Source: Apiospora phragmitis
Taxonomy: Eukaryota; Ascomycota; Sordariomycetes; Amphisphaeriales; Apiosporaceae
Direction: 5' to 3'
Assembly (NCBI GenBank): GCA_038363925.1
Contig: JAQQWL010000001.1
Coordinates: 1,054,001-1,118,000, forward strand
Length of the DNA: 64,000 nt
Shown piece by piece: positions 48,029-60,665 of this stretch (position 1 is its first letter; every line of letters starts with the position of its first letter). The translations under genes were made by a program, and so were the position numbers. The notes below the pieces were generated by a model. That model was not told the origin of the DNA and made no database searches. It saw only the letters and a program-made list of their open reading frames with translations.

Positions 48029-51000
48029 ATGGCTGGCCCACGAGCAACGCGTCTGCAGGTCGGCTCTGCGCCCTGGGTCGCCGAAGAGAGGTCTTCGGCG
48101 CTTCAGATTGCCCACGATGAGGTCGAGGAGTTTTCCTATTCGGCGCGTAACGACTTCGATTGGCTGAACGAACACATGGCCGACATCTTCAGCGAGAACC
48201 AGATGTGAGTCCCATCTTCCGCCACATCGTGAAGCCTGCCCTGCGCATTCCAGCTGACCGTGCCATAGCAACGTCGCCGAGATTTTCAAAACACCAGGCA
48301 AGTTACGTGGCAAAACACCCAGGACTGCGCGCAAAGCGAACCCAGGAGAGGCCCGAGTGGTATGTTTCACTATCTGCCAAAAGTATATTAAAATTGCCAT
48401 GGCTGACAAGTCTACAGCCACTGTCCAACATCTTCTCGGCTACTCCCAAGGGAGCACCCAATCCATTCGTCCTTTCCAAAGCTGAACGGAATCACACGCC
48501 CAAGGTCAAAATCGCCGCCGACCCACAGCCTGCCCCCCAGCCGAGCCCTGCGAGGATAGACAAACCCACCAGTCCTGTCAAGGATGCCAAGGTCATCTCA
48601 TCCGTCGTAGATTCGGGCTACCACGGGAGTCAATCGCAAGACGTTATGGACGTGGATTACAACGACGCGGAGTCTGCTTTTGAGGAGGAAGCAACACAGC
48701 CGTTCAGCATTGCGGTAGACACACAAACTGACCATGAGGACTTGGACCCATCATCGCCTGAAAAGGAACAGGAACAGCAGCAAAGCCCTGCTCAGCATCC
48801 ATCCGAGCCCACAAGCGAGCCCGTAGGCGATGAGATGGAAACCGAGTACTCCATAGCCCAAGTCGCGAAGGTCAATTCACCACCTGCCAAGGCAACACAT
48901 CACCACGAAAGTACCACGCCGGCCGGCTCGCCTGTCCAGCCTCAAGAGGAGCCAGAAGAAGAGCCAAAAGAGGAACCAGAAGACCAACCTGGGACATCAC
49001 CCGTCAAATCGTCGCCAGAGAAAGCCATTATTCCATCTGCACAACAAGCACCGCCTGCCGAAGAGACCGAACCTGATGTTGTGGACGAAGACATGGACGA
49101 CGCTCCTCCCTCCGAGGGATCAAGTCCTATCAGGCCGGTTGTTCGCAAGAGCAGTCTGAACTTTGCGTCTCTACCGGCCCGAGAGCCCATAACACACAAG
49201 AGTACTGGAAACCGGATATCAAGGACGAGCCATCTAGAGCAAACACGAACAAGCTACTACAACCGACACACCGGTGGCAAATCTCTTGGTAACGTCAGGC
49301 ATGAGGCAACGGACGACGAGAATGATAGCGATCTCGATGACGAAGTCGAGGAAGTCACCGTCACAAAACCTATTGACTCTGACGACGCTGTTGCACACAA
49401 CAAAACTTACACGCAGCGGCTGCAGGATCAGATCAGCAAGCTTGGCCAACTGCAACCCCAAGCGTCCCGGCCATCAAAATCGATTGCCAATGCTGTACCA
49501 GCTATACAGCCGAGTCTGCCAGCCGCAATGACACCAGCTCCGCAGCCTACGCTGAAACACAAGTCCATTCTGTCCCCCAAAACTCACACAACACCTGGAG
49601 CTTTCCCCGAGGATGAAGTGGAAGCGGAAGCGGAAGAAGACGACGAAGACGAGTGGATCAAGCCTTTGGCACTCCCGACAACGCGTCAAACATGTTCAGT
49701 CCTCGCCCAGGAATGCCTAAGAGCCACACGGCGGATGTCATGGAAGGAGTTTCTGGCAAGGAGACCATTGGTATGGAGGACTTTGTGTTCCCCAAAACCC
49801 GACAGCAGTCTCCTCAAAAGCCTGCTACTCTACAGAGAGCAGCAACCACATATAGCCACCAAAAGTCAGCTTCTGTGCCTGTATTGCCGAAACTCGATCA
49901 GGCAGAAGATGATGGAGGGGAACTCCAGAAGACCAATTCAGTTTCCAACCCGCCTCTTGCAACTGTCTCTGAGACAGAGGCAGATGTGCCCAGCAGTTTG
50001 GGGTCTCCATCTCGCCCATTCCGAGATAGCCCTTTGAAGCAGGTCAAGAACAAACTTTCTTCCATTCTAGGGAGGTCAAAAGGCCTGCTAGTCAGCAGTG
50101 CCGCGTCCAGCGCTGAAGGAAAAGCATCGCTGCTGTCTCCTTCGACGCCGCGGCTAGGGTTTCATGCTGGACCGTCTACTATGTCGATTGACCAACAAAG
50201 TGGCCGAGAAGCCCAGCCACTGTACCCGGATCTAAGCAAGCATGCTTCTGCTACGAGTGCAGTTCCTCCTGCTAGCCCAACGCGCACAGAGGGTCGTAAA
50301 ACAAGGGCATCTATTGAGCGAGACAAGGCAGAGGAAAAAACGCAAACAGAAAGAAGCCAAGGAGTCAAAACGGTTGGCTGACCAAATGGACAAACTCGAG
50401 AAGGAAAGGGCCAAGGAGCGAGAAAAAGCACGAGTCTTCAGCAAGGAACAGGAAAGGATCGCAGCCATGGAGAAGCAAGTTGCGGCACAAAAGGAAAAGG
50501 AGAAGAAGGCTCCGGCTCCCCCACCAACCCCGACCCAGCCAACGCGGACAAGCCCTCGCAAAGCAAAAGAACAATCCGAGGAAGCCACAGCTGATGACGA
50601 AGACGATGTTGATATGTTGGATGCGCCAACTACCACCACAACCATGCCTCCTCCTTCGGTTTCACGACCTGTAGCACCGCCCTCAGCTACCAAGGGCCGC
50701 GAAATCAAGAGACCCATAAGACCAACCCGAGAACCCGCAGGAAAGACTACGCAACCACGGACCATGATCCGCGTCAATCTGGGCTCTCAACAACCCCAGT
50801 TCCACCCATCCAGCAGCACTGCAACGCCCAGTGTAAACGAGCCCTCCAACCCAACTGGGTCCCAGTCACAGCTGAAGCTCAAGCAAAGTCAATCGAGTTT
50901 GCAATCCAAGTCTTCGACCCAGAACCTAAACAGCTCCATCTCCTCGTCCGGCCGACCTAAGGCGCTGGAAATGGCAGAGCGTAAGAAAGAGCGGGATGAG

Positions 51001-52179
51001 CGGGAAGCCCAGCGCAAACAGGAGGCCAAGGCTGAGATGGAGCGCAAAAAGGCGGCTACCCAGGAAGAAAAGAGGCGTCAAGAGCAGCAGAAACGACTCG
51101 AGGCCGAAAGGCAAAAGGACGAAGAACGCAGACAAGCCGCTGCTCAGGCCGAAGCGAAGAAGAATGCGCACAGACAGGCTATGCTGGAGAAGGCTAAGCA
51201 AACGAGGGCTCCTCCTCCGGCGGCCCGATCAGTCAATGGTCAGCCCGAGTTCAGGAGTATCAATCAGAATGAACCCAACCGGCCTCCTTTGCGGATGACT
51301 ACGCATCGTTCGCAAGAGGACCTCGGCCGTTCAGTGCTTCAGAACACGGCTAAGCCCGCCACCAAGCGCCCGTTGCAACAAGACAACAAGGAGGCCAAGC
51401 GAATGCGCATGACCAGCGAATTCGACGATCTTGAGATGGAGCACCAGCCTAGCTTGCAAGGACTGCCGGTTCGCCCATCCAATGGCCTTAAGAAGGTGAC
51501 TGCTGCGACGATACTTCCGCAGAGTCAAAAACCCTCGAAACCTCGGGAGCTGCCAGCCAAGTCCATGTTCCCTGCCGGTTATGCCAATGTGCCGCAGGGG
51601 GGTGCCAACAGGGACTTGTATAAAACCAGTGTTACTGGGCAACAAGTACAAAGCAAGACAGCACACCCGCTGGATATGGCCCAGGTCTCCAAGGGAGCTA
51701 TTCCGTTTGCAGCGAACCCTAACCCAGCTGGTCCCTCGCACAAGACACCTGCTCGACCTATGGGGGTTATGGGCGCTAAGTCCGTCGCCAAGTCGGCAAC
51801 CCGATCATCGCCTCGCTTCCAAAACGGCGAGGAAATTGAACTCCAGGAGATCGACACGGACGAGGATGATTCGGATAATGAGGATCGCAAGGAGATATTT
51901 GCCTCTTGGACAGATTCCCCGGCCCTTCGCGAGGCACTGGCAGGTCAGGAGAGGGTAGATCCGATGACCATCTTTGGAGCTCCGGCGCCACTGAACATGG
52001 AGGCCGTGTTCAGCAAGAGCAAGGACCGCTTCCACAAGTTCCGGGCGAGGACATCAAGTGCCAATTGGAGCGGTCCTGATGGGCTCACCGAGGAAGAGAT
52101 CCGGAAAGATTTGGCGGCTCGGGAGAAGCTGAGGCGGGATGGCGCTTGGTCGTACGATATGGGCAAGGAGCTTTTGTAG
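48029..52179 (+). CDS. INCENP/Sli15-like chromosomal passenger subunit, two frameshifts
   Basis: Inner centromere protein: scaffolds and activates Aurora kinase at centromeres and the spindle. Exons are 48029-48204, 48269-48359 and 48418-52179, about 1342 aa after correction. The N-terminus (SARNDFDWLNEHMADIF) should bind survivin/borealin partners. A long acidic, Pro/Ser-rich middle follows, then a charged coiled coil from about 50330 to 51200 (ERKKERDEREAQRKQEAKAE type). The C-terminal IN-box (KEIFASWTDSPALREALAGQ, DPMTIFGAPAPLNMEAVF) is the Aurora-binding hallmark. One base is missing at 49661-49663 (AAGCC for AAGGCC, between DEWIK and AFGTPDN) and one extra A sits in A6 at 50333-50338 (between DKAEEK and KRKQKEAKE). 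The two cancel, so both ends share a frame. The gene is essential in studied fungi, so errors are likely. Confidence 0.9.
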
Positions 52180-55087
52180 AATTACTGTTCGAATTGTTTG
52201 CTCTTAATGACTGGGACGGTGCTGATGGCGGCATCGTTATAGGCTGGAGTCGACCTCCCTCATGTTCATATGGGAGTGCCATGGTAGGCGTTTGTTGGGT
52301 TTTTACGATCAGTCCATCCGTATATACACATACGAAGGCGATGCATCCTCATAGAGCAGGCAAGCAGAGCAATGTTTACATCCTTTAATTGGATAACTTG
52401 TATTGGTTGCTTTCATTGATCTGAATTGCGAAGCCCCTGGGCACTATCATGGTGAAGAAGTATCACGACTAAACTGAGATATGATCAGGAGTAATGTATG
52501 ATGACGTGACAACTTCATGCTCTAGTCTCGTTAGCTATACTGGTATGACGATGAGAGACGGGCATAATTTGCTTTATTTGCTATGCATGTGCTGTGCATC
52601 ACGGCACAGCATCAAGTTTCCCAGTTTGTGCTTCGTTCCGATTTGCTGCTGCAGTTTAGTAACCTAAGATGCACCTCCATCCCCAGTCTGTTAACGTTTT
52701 GCCCTTGTGACCATGGACACGGACGGACGACTGCCTTGAAAAAGGGGGTTCTAGAGGCTTGAAGCTGTCCTATCGCATGTCTCAATCCTACATTTTGGTG
52801 CTACAAAGCACAAACAGATCAATGAAAAATGACACATGGCAGCTAGTAAGCTGATGTGTAGCAAACGTAGCGAGGTTTCACGAATCACTTTCACGAGCGG
52901 TTCATTCCGATGGGTGGTGTCAGCGGATATCTGCGCTGCAAATGCTCTCCGCATCTAAGAAGAACCTACCCACATCTAGCACGGGCTCCTCAAAATGAAA
53001 TGCGCATATCCCAGACCCTTCTTCGTGCCTCAGTGAGGGAATCCCTGTTCTCAAGCTGGAGGAATCGATTTCCGTTCGTAAGAGAGCAGGATTGCGAATA
53101 TTAAAGAAGAATACCGAGGACTAGTCTATATAGGGAGTCGCCGGAGATTCCTAGGCAGAGTGAGTGTATGTGCACATATTTTATTTCGAGGAGCCCGAGC
53201 CATGTCGCTGGCTGAGTAACTCCCTAGAGTCCCCTTCTATAGGGCGGTGATGTGGGACGTATACAAGGTTATTTTTCAAAAAGCAAGCTGCATATAGAGT
53301 CAATACGAGCGAGATGGATCCACGAACTAGCAGGCGGTTCGCCAAGGCTCGGTATAGTCGGTCCTCTGCAGTCGCCTCAAAAGGAAGTATTGGCTTTCTG
53401 CTCATCAACTGCATGCACGCTGACGACGATTAACCCATGGCCCCCATTGTCCTTTGCAGCCCAGTGCTTCGTCAAAGAGAGTGGGAGCCTGAGAGGCTGG
53501 CTGACCTGCATAGGCCGTTCGGTGCGAGCCCGGGTTGACGTCATGCCGAAACAACGCGGCCCTGTCTTTGTTTTGGGGACAGACGGACTGACTGACTGCT
53601 GCCCCACGGTTCGTTCAATATCTGGTTGCGGGTGTGGAGGGGAGGGGATAGGTGAAATGAATGGAGTTTGCTGCATGACAGCTGTAGGGACGTCGAATGG
53701 AGTGCTAGTATACCCCGTACGTCGTAAGCTGAGAGTAGCAACATGCCATGTGATGACGTGACGCTCGCTCTCGAGTTCAGTCATCAACCAGCAAGTTTGA
53801 TTACCTGTTCCTGTCTACAGCGGGATGGGATCAGGTGGTGTCATTTCCAGCAATAGTAACTGCAGTATAGAGAGGGCCTGCGTGGCTTGCATGTCTTGTG
53901 CTTCCTGGCCTCAAAGAGAGGTGGGGGGGGAATGATGTCTCTCTCCTCTTATGAGGCGGTCTAGGATTTGCCGCTTCTACCTCTGTGTCTGTCAATCAGT
54001 CTCTCTGGGTGATAGGTATTTCAGCAGGCATAAGGAAGGGTCAGTCATTCAACGATGATGCGTAGGTTAAAGGATAGGTAGGGAAATGATCTCTTTCTGA
54101 GTACATATTTGATTAACTTACAGCCCAATCTGGAAGACCCGTCCCGCACTAGAATAGAACAAAGTAAGGTTAGTTGCAGACAGCACTTGTTCAATGACGG
54201 GCAGCAGCCTGGGATTGTTCCACTATCCCACCTTGCCCACTAAGAAAATGGGAACAGGCCCAAAGGCCCTGAGCTGCGCGTGCTGCTGCCCCGCCCCGCC
54301 CCAGGAAACGCGGCTGCTCAGCCTCTATCTGCGTTATCACAAGTCACTGACTGCTGAGAGAACCCTACATTAATCAAATAGCTTGCTTACTTATGTATCC
54401 TGGGCAACCCAACGTCGTATCGAGCGAGGTAATCAACTAGGTTCCTTTCTTTACCACTTCGCCCAAGGCTGCTGCTTCTTGTTGCCTTCTTTTTTGTATT
54501 GTTGCAAGAAAGATCTGCGTCGGTATTTGGTGTACCGCTGACCGAATAAAAGTGCCGTCTTTGGCAAACGCAAACTGCACGCTGTAGGTATTCGCATGTA
54601 TTCACAGGGTTCTATCAAGTACTTTGCTGCTGTCCCTGTCCCTGCTCAAAAGCACATTGTATTCACCGCTGACCCTCGCGCATAGCTTCCCATATCCGAC
54701 TTTTTTCTCATAGAACCAAAATTCCATGCTCGCCAACTTGCGACAACTACTTTCCACCTGATCTACACCCCAAGTCAAGGCTTGGATCTTCCATCTGTTG
54801 CATCATCTTGGCCGGCTCTTGCTTCGGTTTGCAACGTCCCTTTTCTCGACGCTCACACCCTACAACATTCGCAAACTTCAACCGGGACCTCCACGAGTCG
54901 AGTCACTCTCATACCCTCGCACACCTTCACGGCAAAAATACACTGGGTGCGCGGCTGGAGCTGCACCGTGAGTGGAGCATAGGAGGAACCGCGGTCTTGG
55001 AGTCCGGGATGCTAGGTTTCTCCCTACATCGCCGAGTATCATTATCTACAAACTCTCCAGGCCCGGCATACCGGACACGCTGCCAGG
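52180..55087. other. Long intergenic region INCENP-DnaJ gene
   Basis: About 2.9 kb without a recognisable protein. It probably contains the promoter and a long leader of the J-domain gene (CT-rich stretches near 54640-54780). A G8 run occurs near 53924-53931 and several T-rich tracts. Confidence 0.5.
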
Positions 55088-58000
55088 ATGGTCAAGCTTG
55101 ACCCAACCCGCAACTATTATGCGGACCTCGAGGTCTCGCCCACTGCGACGGTCGACGAGATCAAGAAGCAGTTCAGGAAACTTGGTAAGTGAAGCGTGCT
55201 ACTTAGCAGCAACCCATGGTATAAAAATTGCCAGAACAGAGCGTACTAGAGCATGCCACTGATCGTTGCAACTTTTCCGCAGCTCTCAAGTACCACCCAG
55301 ACCGGAATCCCGGTAGAGAAGCCGAAGTGAACTCCAAGTTTCAAATCATCCAATCGGCGCATGAGATTCTCACCGATGAGACGCAACGAAGGAAATACGA
55401 CGACACACTACGCAGCAATAGGTCGAGATACCCAGGTGCTTCTGGGTACGAGGGAATCCATGGGCAGATGCAGCAAAGGCATACCCGCCGCCCCCTCGGC
55501 GGGCCCCTGCGACTAACAATGCGCAAAGCCGCCCAACTTCGGGGGCTCAGCGCTACTCGCACTTCACTGGTGGCAGTGTTCCACGTGGTGGTAAGACCGC
55601 CTCGGGGAAGGACGGCGCCGATGCCAGCAGCAAATGGAATCACTATAAGGCCTGGGAGAGCATGCGGCCAAATTCCCGCGATAGACCAGTCCCTCCTCCC
55701 CCTACCCCTGGCCGAGCGCCGACTTCTGCCACGCGGGAAAGTAAGGCTTCCGACTCAGAACCCAATATCCCCAGAGCAGCTTCCCAGAAGCAGAAGGCAC
55801 AGGCCTCGTTTGGAAACAGCGCCAGACGAGCTGGGTACACCCGCGTTCTCCTGGCTTAGGTGATGAACCCCCGGCTCCCAACAAGAACTACTACACCGAC
55901 CGCACCCACACGAACATATTCAACGAAATGTCTGCAAGCGCTGCTCGAAAGGCTCGTAATGCCTCCGCACAAGTGCCCCCTGACCCATTGGCTCAATTCC
56001 GGGAGAACTACATGGAGGGGCATCGAAGTACGCCTTACCACACCCCTGGCGGAGAGAAGACTAGTCTATTCGAGGAAGGTTCTGGCTTAGGTCGAGCCAA
56101 GAGCACCCGGGAAACGTCGCGAAAGGATGGCAGCGAAGATCTGGGTACTGACACATTCCCTTTCCCATCACAACGGCCGCGTAGCTCCAGTACACCCCGC
56201 ACTTCTAGTAATGATGGAGGATCCGAGGATTCTGGTAGAGCCAGTAATGCGGCAAACATTGGCAGTAGAAGGACCGCAAATAACGGCAATACATTCCCTT
56301 CACGAGCCAGTGATCGCTACAAGCCGCGGCCTAGCACGACTGATTCGACAAATGAGCCTTCTGCTGCCGCGCCTGGGCAGCCTACCACTGAACGTAAGTT
56401 GACCCCTGACCGGCCCTTTCTAGATATCGTACTGACATCATCAAGCTTCGACAGCCAACACAGGCGCTAGCCCATCAGTGTATGCACCTCCCACTTCGCG
56501 ATGCTTTATACCTTCTCTTTATCCTTCTGCTTCTCCGTCCCATTCACTTGGCGGGCAAACGACCGAGACTGGCAACAGTGGCCAGGCTCAAGATACTCGA
56601 GCTGCCTCTAATATACGCACTTCAAGTGGAGTCGCGAACCCTGAGATGTCTCAACGGCGTCCATTCAAGAAAGCGTTTGCACAAGAGAAGCTGAAACCTA
56701 TGACGCTTGAGGAACATGCCGCGGCCCTTTACGGCGACACGCTATTTGGCAATCACGATGAACTCAAGACCGGCGCTGATGACCCAAACTCTAGTTTCAC
56801 CTTCTCCAGCGATCCTACCGCATCCACTCAAAGTCCAGGCCAAGCCCGGTTTGGCGCCAACGGCAGCTCTGAGAATATTAACACCAGATTTGTTGACGAC
56901 CAGGATGAAGATGGATGGGAGTTCAAGGCGGGTGGTCCATCCGCAGGCTCACCAACACCCTCTAGAAAGGGCTCTCGCTCTGGCGGCCGCCTTGGACGAT
57001 CGCCTGCCAGACCAGTTCCACGACCGCGTCAAGCCACTAACCCAATGCCCTCAACCCAGGAGAGCGAAGAGGAGCTCTCCAAGGCAGGGTTTTCTGCGGG
57101 AGAATGGAGCGAGAAAATAGGGCCTCAGCACTTTGTCCCTCAGCCGACCAAGAGTGTCTCGGGATCGCCCATCCGCCGAGCACCCTCAAGGAAGAATTCC
57201 AAGCCAGTGAAGATGACTATGGGTACCGCTGGGCTGGTTGAGGACGAAGAGAGTAGTTCGAGTGATGGGTGGCGGGAGGTTCCCCCGACCCCGAATGGTA
57301 CCGACAGTCCGAACGCCATGGATATTGATCCCCCTGAAAACGGGGACGCTACGCCAAAAGGACCAGCCCATGGGGTACGTAACATTCACGTGGAACCCAG
57401 CCGACCCGAATGGCGAGCAGGCAAAGTGGAAGGAGCTGCTCCTCCTGTACCCCCGCGTCCAACTTCGACCATCGAGGCAGCTCACGCAGCCGGGGCCGGA
57501 CACGAAGATATGCAGTCGACTTCAGCCCCCGCGAGCGCGAACCCCTTTGCAGCTCCCGTAGGCGGGTCAGAAGATTCCGAAGAATTCAGAACCACTTTCG
57601 CCGACTTCAAGAAATGCGAGCCGTTTGCTGAACCGGTCCCTTCGGGTTTGAAATCGTTCGCCGATCTCAAGTCGACATTGCCGTTTGATAGCAAACCCTC
57701 GGAGACGATCCCTCTCGAGAGGGAGCAACCTGTAGGTGTGTCGCTCGACTTCCCTACGCCGCCGGTCGCACCACGACTGCCTCCCACGATGGCGGTCCCG
57801 TCTATTAGACCTAGCGTGACGCAGTTTAGAAAGTACGCCCAAGACTTTGGCAACTACATGGACAAATGGGAAGTCTTCAACCAGAAGGTCCTAGATCATT
57901 TCGTTGCTCGACAGGAGCAGTACAAACTGCGACGTCAGCAACTCGGCGTGGCCTGGCTAGACTCGGCTCAGGGTGGAGATGTTGCCCGTCTCTACCAGAA

Positions 58001-58106
58001 CGAGATCGAGCAGGACCATGAGGTTCGCAAGAAATGGTCCCAGTGGTGCGATGAACACCAGAGTCGTATGCGCGAGTATGTGACGTTCCGAGACAGGGTA
58101 AAGTAG
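55088..58106 (+). CDS. Large J-domain (DnaJ/Hsp40) protein, two frameshifts
   Basis: Hsp70 co-chaperone of a filamentous-fungal type with a long disordered tail. Exons are 55088-55184, 55283-56393 and 56455-58106; with two lost bases restored, 2862 nt, 953 aa. The J-domain is at residues 1-75: YYADLEVSPTATVDEIKKQF, the HPD motif in ALKYHPDRNPG, and AHEILTDETQRRKYD. No G/F region or zinc finger (class C). The middle is Ser/Pro/Arg-rich. The C-terminus from about 57800 is helical and charged (FRKYAQDFGNYMDKWEVFNQ, VRKKWSQWCDEHQ), conserved in this group. Frame breaks are near 55441-55450 (after YPGASG) and in CCC 55840-55842 (after ARRAGYT). No client is known. Confidence 0.85.
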
Positions 58107-59444
58107 GACTTCTGCCCTGACCCCTGGTTGCGTCAGATTAGCGGGCAAGGTCTTGTGGGTAGCCACCACCCAACACCCCAAGCATCAATCCGACGCTGAA
58201 CTACTCGACCCTGAGGATTTGGCTTGCAAGTTCACACTTGCCTTTAGAGTCTCGATAGACTTGATTGGTTGTCTTTACGAATTTTTACGATGGATAGATA
58301 CGAAAGATACCCCGGATTATGCAGCATTTCTCGGGCGTATGCTGCCACTCATCCTACCAGCAAACCGACGACGATTGCATAACGGTTACTGATAGTACTT
58401 TAGGAGGACGGCTAGCATGGAGCAGAAGAGCTGTACGGTGTTTGGGAGGTTTATTGTATGATTATGAGAGGGAGGTGAGCACATGGGTGTCTTAACTGGA
58501 CATATACGACAGAAGAAAACCACCCAGCAAGAATTGGCACTGCTGAGCACGGGAACCGCCATGCATATGCAGCCTTTCTTCCCATGGACCTTGCTTGCGC
58601 TTGGCTTTTGCTGATTGGGTATATCTACTGAGACTCACTCGGTCTGCTTTGGTCAACCCAGATTTTGTCAGGAAGTTGAGAAAAGTGCAGAGAAGGTTTT
58701 CTGTCTTTGTCAGGTCCCCTGCTAAGATGGGCTGGATGGACTGGATCAGTCAGCTGAAGACTTTGCCTTTACCTTACCCGGCTGCGAGCTTCATGGAGAG
58801 AGATATTAGCCATGGCTAGAGAGTAATCAATCTACTACAGTACTTTCCCGAAATGGTACCCCTTGTCTGTTGTGCTGTGTTTTCCTGTGTGGATTGCCGT
58901 AAAAAGAGAACGTTCTCTGCCATTTGTCAGCTTCCTGCTAATATAGTGTGTAGTGACCATACTTGCGCCGGAGTCCGGGCATAATACCAAGCCATCATAG
59001 TAACCACTAAGTCTGATTGATTACTAAATACCAAACGATGAGATCCTGCTTCAAGTCAAAAGTGTACGGCTGGGCTGGAGACGAAAATAGGTTTGTTTGC
59101 CTTGATGACTACGATGCCAACATGCCCCCTTTTTACATGTTGATGACCAATCCGAAAGGGTACTCGGCATCTTAGGAGTGCCGAGCTATCACGGAATAAG
59201 AGGTAGGGCATATTTTCAGAAGTCAGGAAGAAGGAAGGGGGGACGCATACAAGCATCACCGTATACGCATTCTAAGTTGCATGGAATACGTCCAGGATAT
59301 AAAAGGCACGCGAACCTCCCACAAGTAAGGCCTGTTACCAATATTTTTAAGAAGTGTACTCGAGCAACAAGTGACTCTTCCATCGACTTCACTTCCAAAG
59401 GCGTAAACCCTCCTACTAGTAGTAATATTACCACTACCATCATC
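58107..59444. other. Intergenic region DnaJ gene-NmrA-like gene
   Basis: About 1.3 kb, no recognisable gene. The frame of the next gene stays open upstream to 59178 but without protein-like content, so it is treated as leader. Confidence 0.5.
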
Positions 59445-60392
59445 ATGTCCTCTCTCTCCAAACAGCCCCGCAACATCACCGTCGTCGGCGCCGCCGGCAA
59501 CCTCGGCTCCGCCATCCTCTCCGCGCTCCTGGCGCAGGGGATCCACACCGTCTCCGTGATCACGCGGGCCGACTCCAAGTCGATCAAGGACCGCATCCTG
59601 GCCGCCGCGGGCGTCGCCCGCGTGCACCGCGGCGGCTACGACGACGCCGCGTTCCTGGCCGAGGCCCTCAAGGGCCAGGACGCGCTCGTCCTCGCCGTCG
59701 GCCACGGCGGCTACGACGCGCAGGAGCCCCTGATGCGCGCCGCCGCCCGGGCCGGCGTGGCCTGGGTCGTGCCCTGCGAGTTCGGCTCGGACCGGACCAA
59801 CGCGCGGCTCTTCGCCGACGTGGGCGCGCTGCTCATGGCGGCAAAGGAAAAGCACCGCGCGCTCGCCGAGGAGCTGGGCCTGCGCTGGCTGGGCGTCGTC
59901 AACAACCCCTGGCTCGACTTCTGCATGCGCGGCGGCTACTTCGGCGTCGACGCGGGCCAGAAGACGGCCACGCTCTGGACCGACTGCACCGCCAAGGCCA
60001 ACCTCGCGACCCTCGACCGTGTCGGCCAGAGCCTGGCGGCGCTGCTGGGCCTGCCCCAGGACGAGCTCGCGGCGCGCTACGGCAACTCGTGGATCTACTT
60101 CAGCTCGTTCCGGGCGTCGCAGCGCCACCTCTTCGAGAGCGTGCTCCGGGTCACGGGGACGACCGAGAAGGAGTGGCAGGTGACGCACAAGAGCCTCGAG
60201 CAGGACGTTCGGCGGCAAGCGGCAGCCGAGGAGGCCAACGGGAACCCGTTTGCCAGGGCCATGCTGCTGTTCCCCTTGACGTTCGCCGAGGGCTATGGTG
60301 GCGATTATAATGATAAGCTGGTGGATTATGAGCTGTTGGGACTGGAGAAGGAGGAAAATATGGACGAGGTCATCAAGAAGACAATCGTATAG
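59445..60392 (+). CDS. NmrA-like NAD(P)-binding reductase (isoflavone-reductase type)
   Basis: Atypical short-chain dehydrogenase of the NmrA/isoflavone reductase family. Single exon, 315 aa, intact. The Rossmann motif is VVGAAGNLGSAI (residues 13-24), followed by a basic residue suited to NADPH (VITRADSK). Other marks: DALVLAVGHGGYDAQEPLMRAA written as two short pieces, then WVVPCEFGSD and WLGVVNNPWLDFCMRGGYFG around the substrate pocket. Very GC-rich at third positions. The start MSSLSKQPRN was chosen since it lies just before the first beta strand. Substrate unknown; it could reduce a phenylpropanoid-like compound or serve as a redox sensor like NmrA. Confidence 0.88.
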   Translation: MSSLSKQPRNITVVGAAGNLGSAILSALLAQGIHTVSVITRADSKSIKDRILAAAGVARVHRGGYDDAAFLAEALKGQDALVLAVGHGGYDAQEPLMRAAARAGVAWVVPCEFGSDRTNARLFADVGALLMAAKEKHRALAEELGLRWLGVVNNPWLDFCMRGGYFGVDAGQKTATLWTDCTAKANLATLDRVGQSLAALLGLPQDELAARYGNSWIYFSSFRASQRHLFESVLRVTGTTEKEWQVTHKSLEQDVRRQAAAEEANGNPFARAMLLFPLTFAEGYGGDYNDKLVDYELLGLEKEENMDEVIKKTIV

Positions 60393-60403
60393 ATATGCGT
60401 CTG

Positions 60404-60409
60404 AATAAA
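60404..60409 (+). terminator. AATAAA polyadenylation signal
   Basis: AATAAA starting 12 bp after the stop of the NmrA-like gene. Confidence 0.5.
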
Positions 60410-60665
60410 GTAAGGATAGTGAGATATATGTCCCCTGATTCGCAGTTGTGAGGAGATGGACTTTCTGGTAATTACTGTTGAACAAGGGAGGCATTAGCAG
60501 CAGCAGCAAATGCATGACAGACACAAGCAGTAGTGTGAAGAGTAATTAACTTTGCATTGGGCAAATCATCTTATTAATGAGGCCTGCTATATTAACGACA
60601 CGATGGTAACTTTTGCGCGTTTGAACGTGATAATCGTAACAAATTTCTGGTAATCCCGCCTTGGG

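Noticed and set aside
59256..60524. Long minus-strand open frame (422 codons) opposite the NmrA-like gene
   Set aside because: It is an antisense by-product of high third-position GC; its residues show no domain, whereas the plus strand is a clear reductase.
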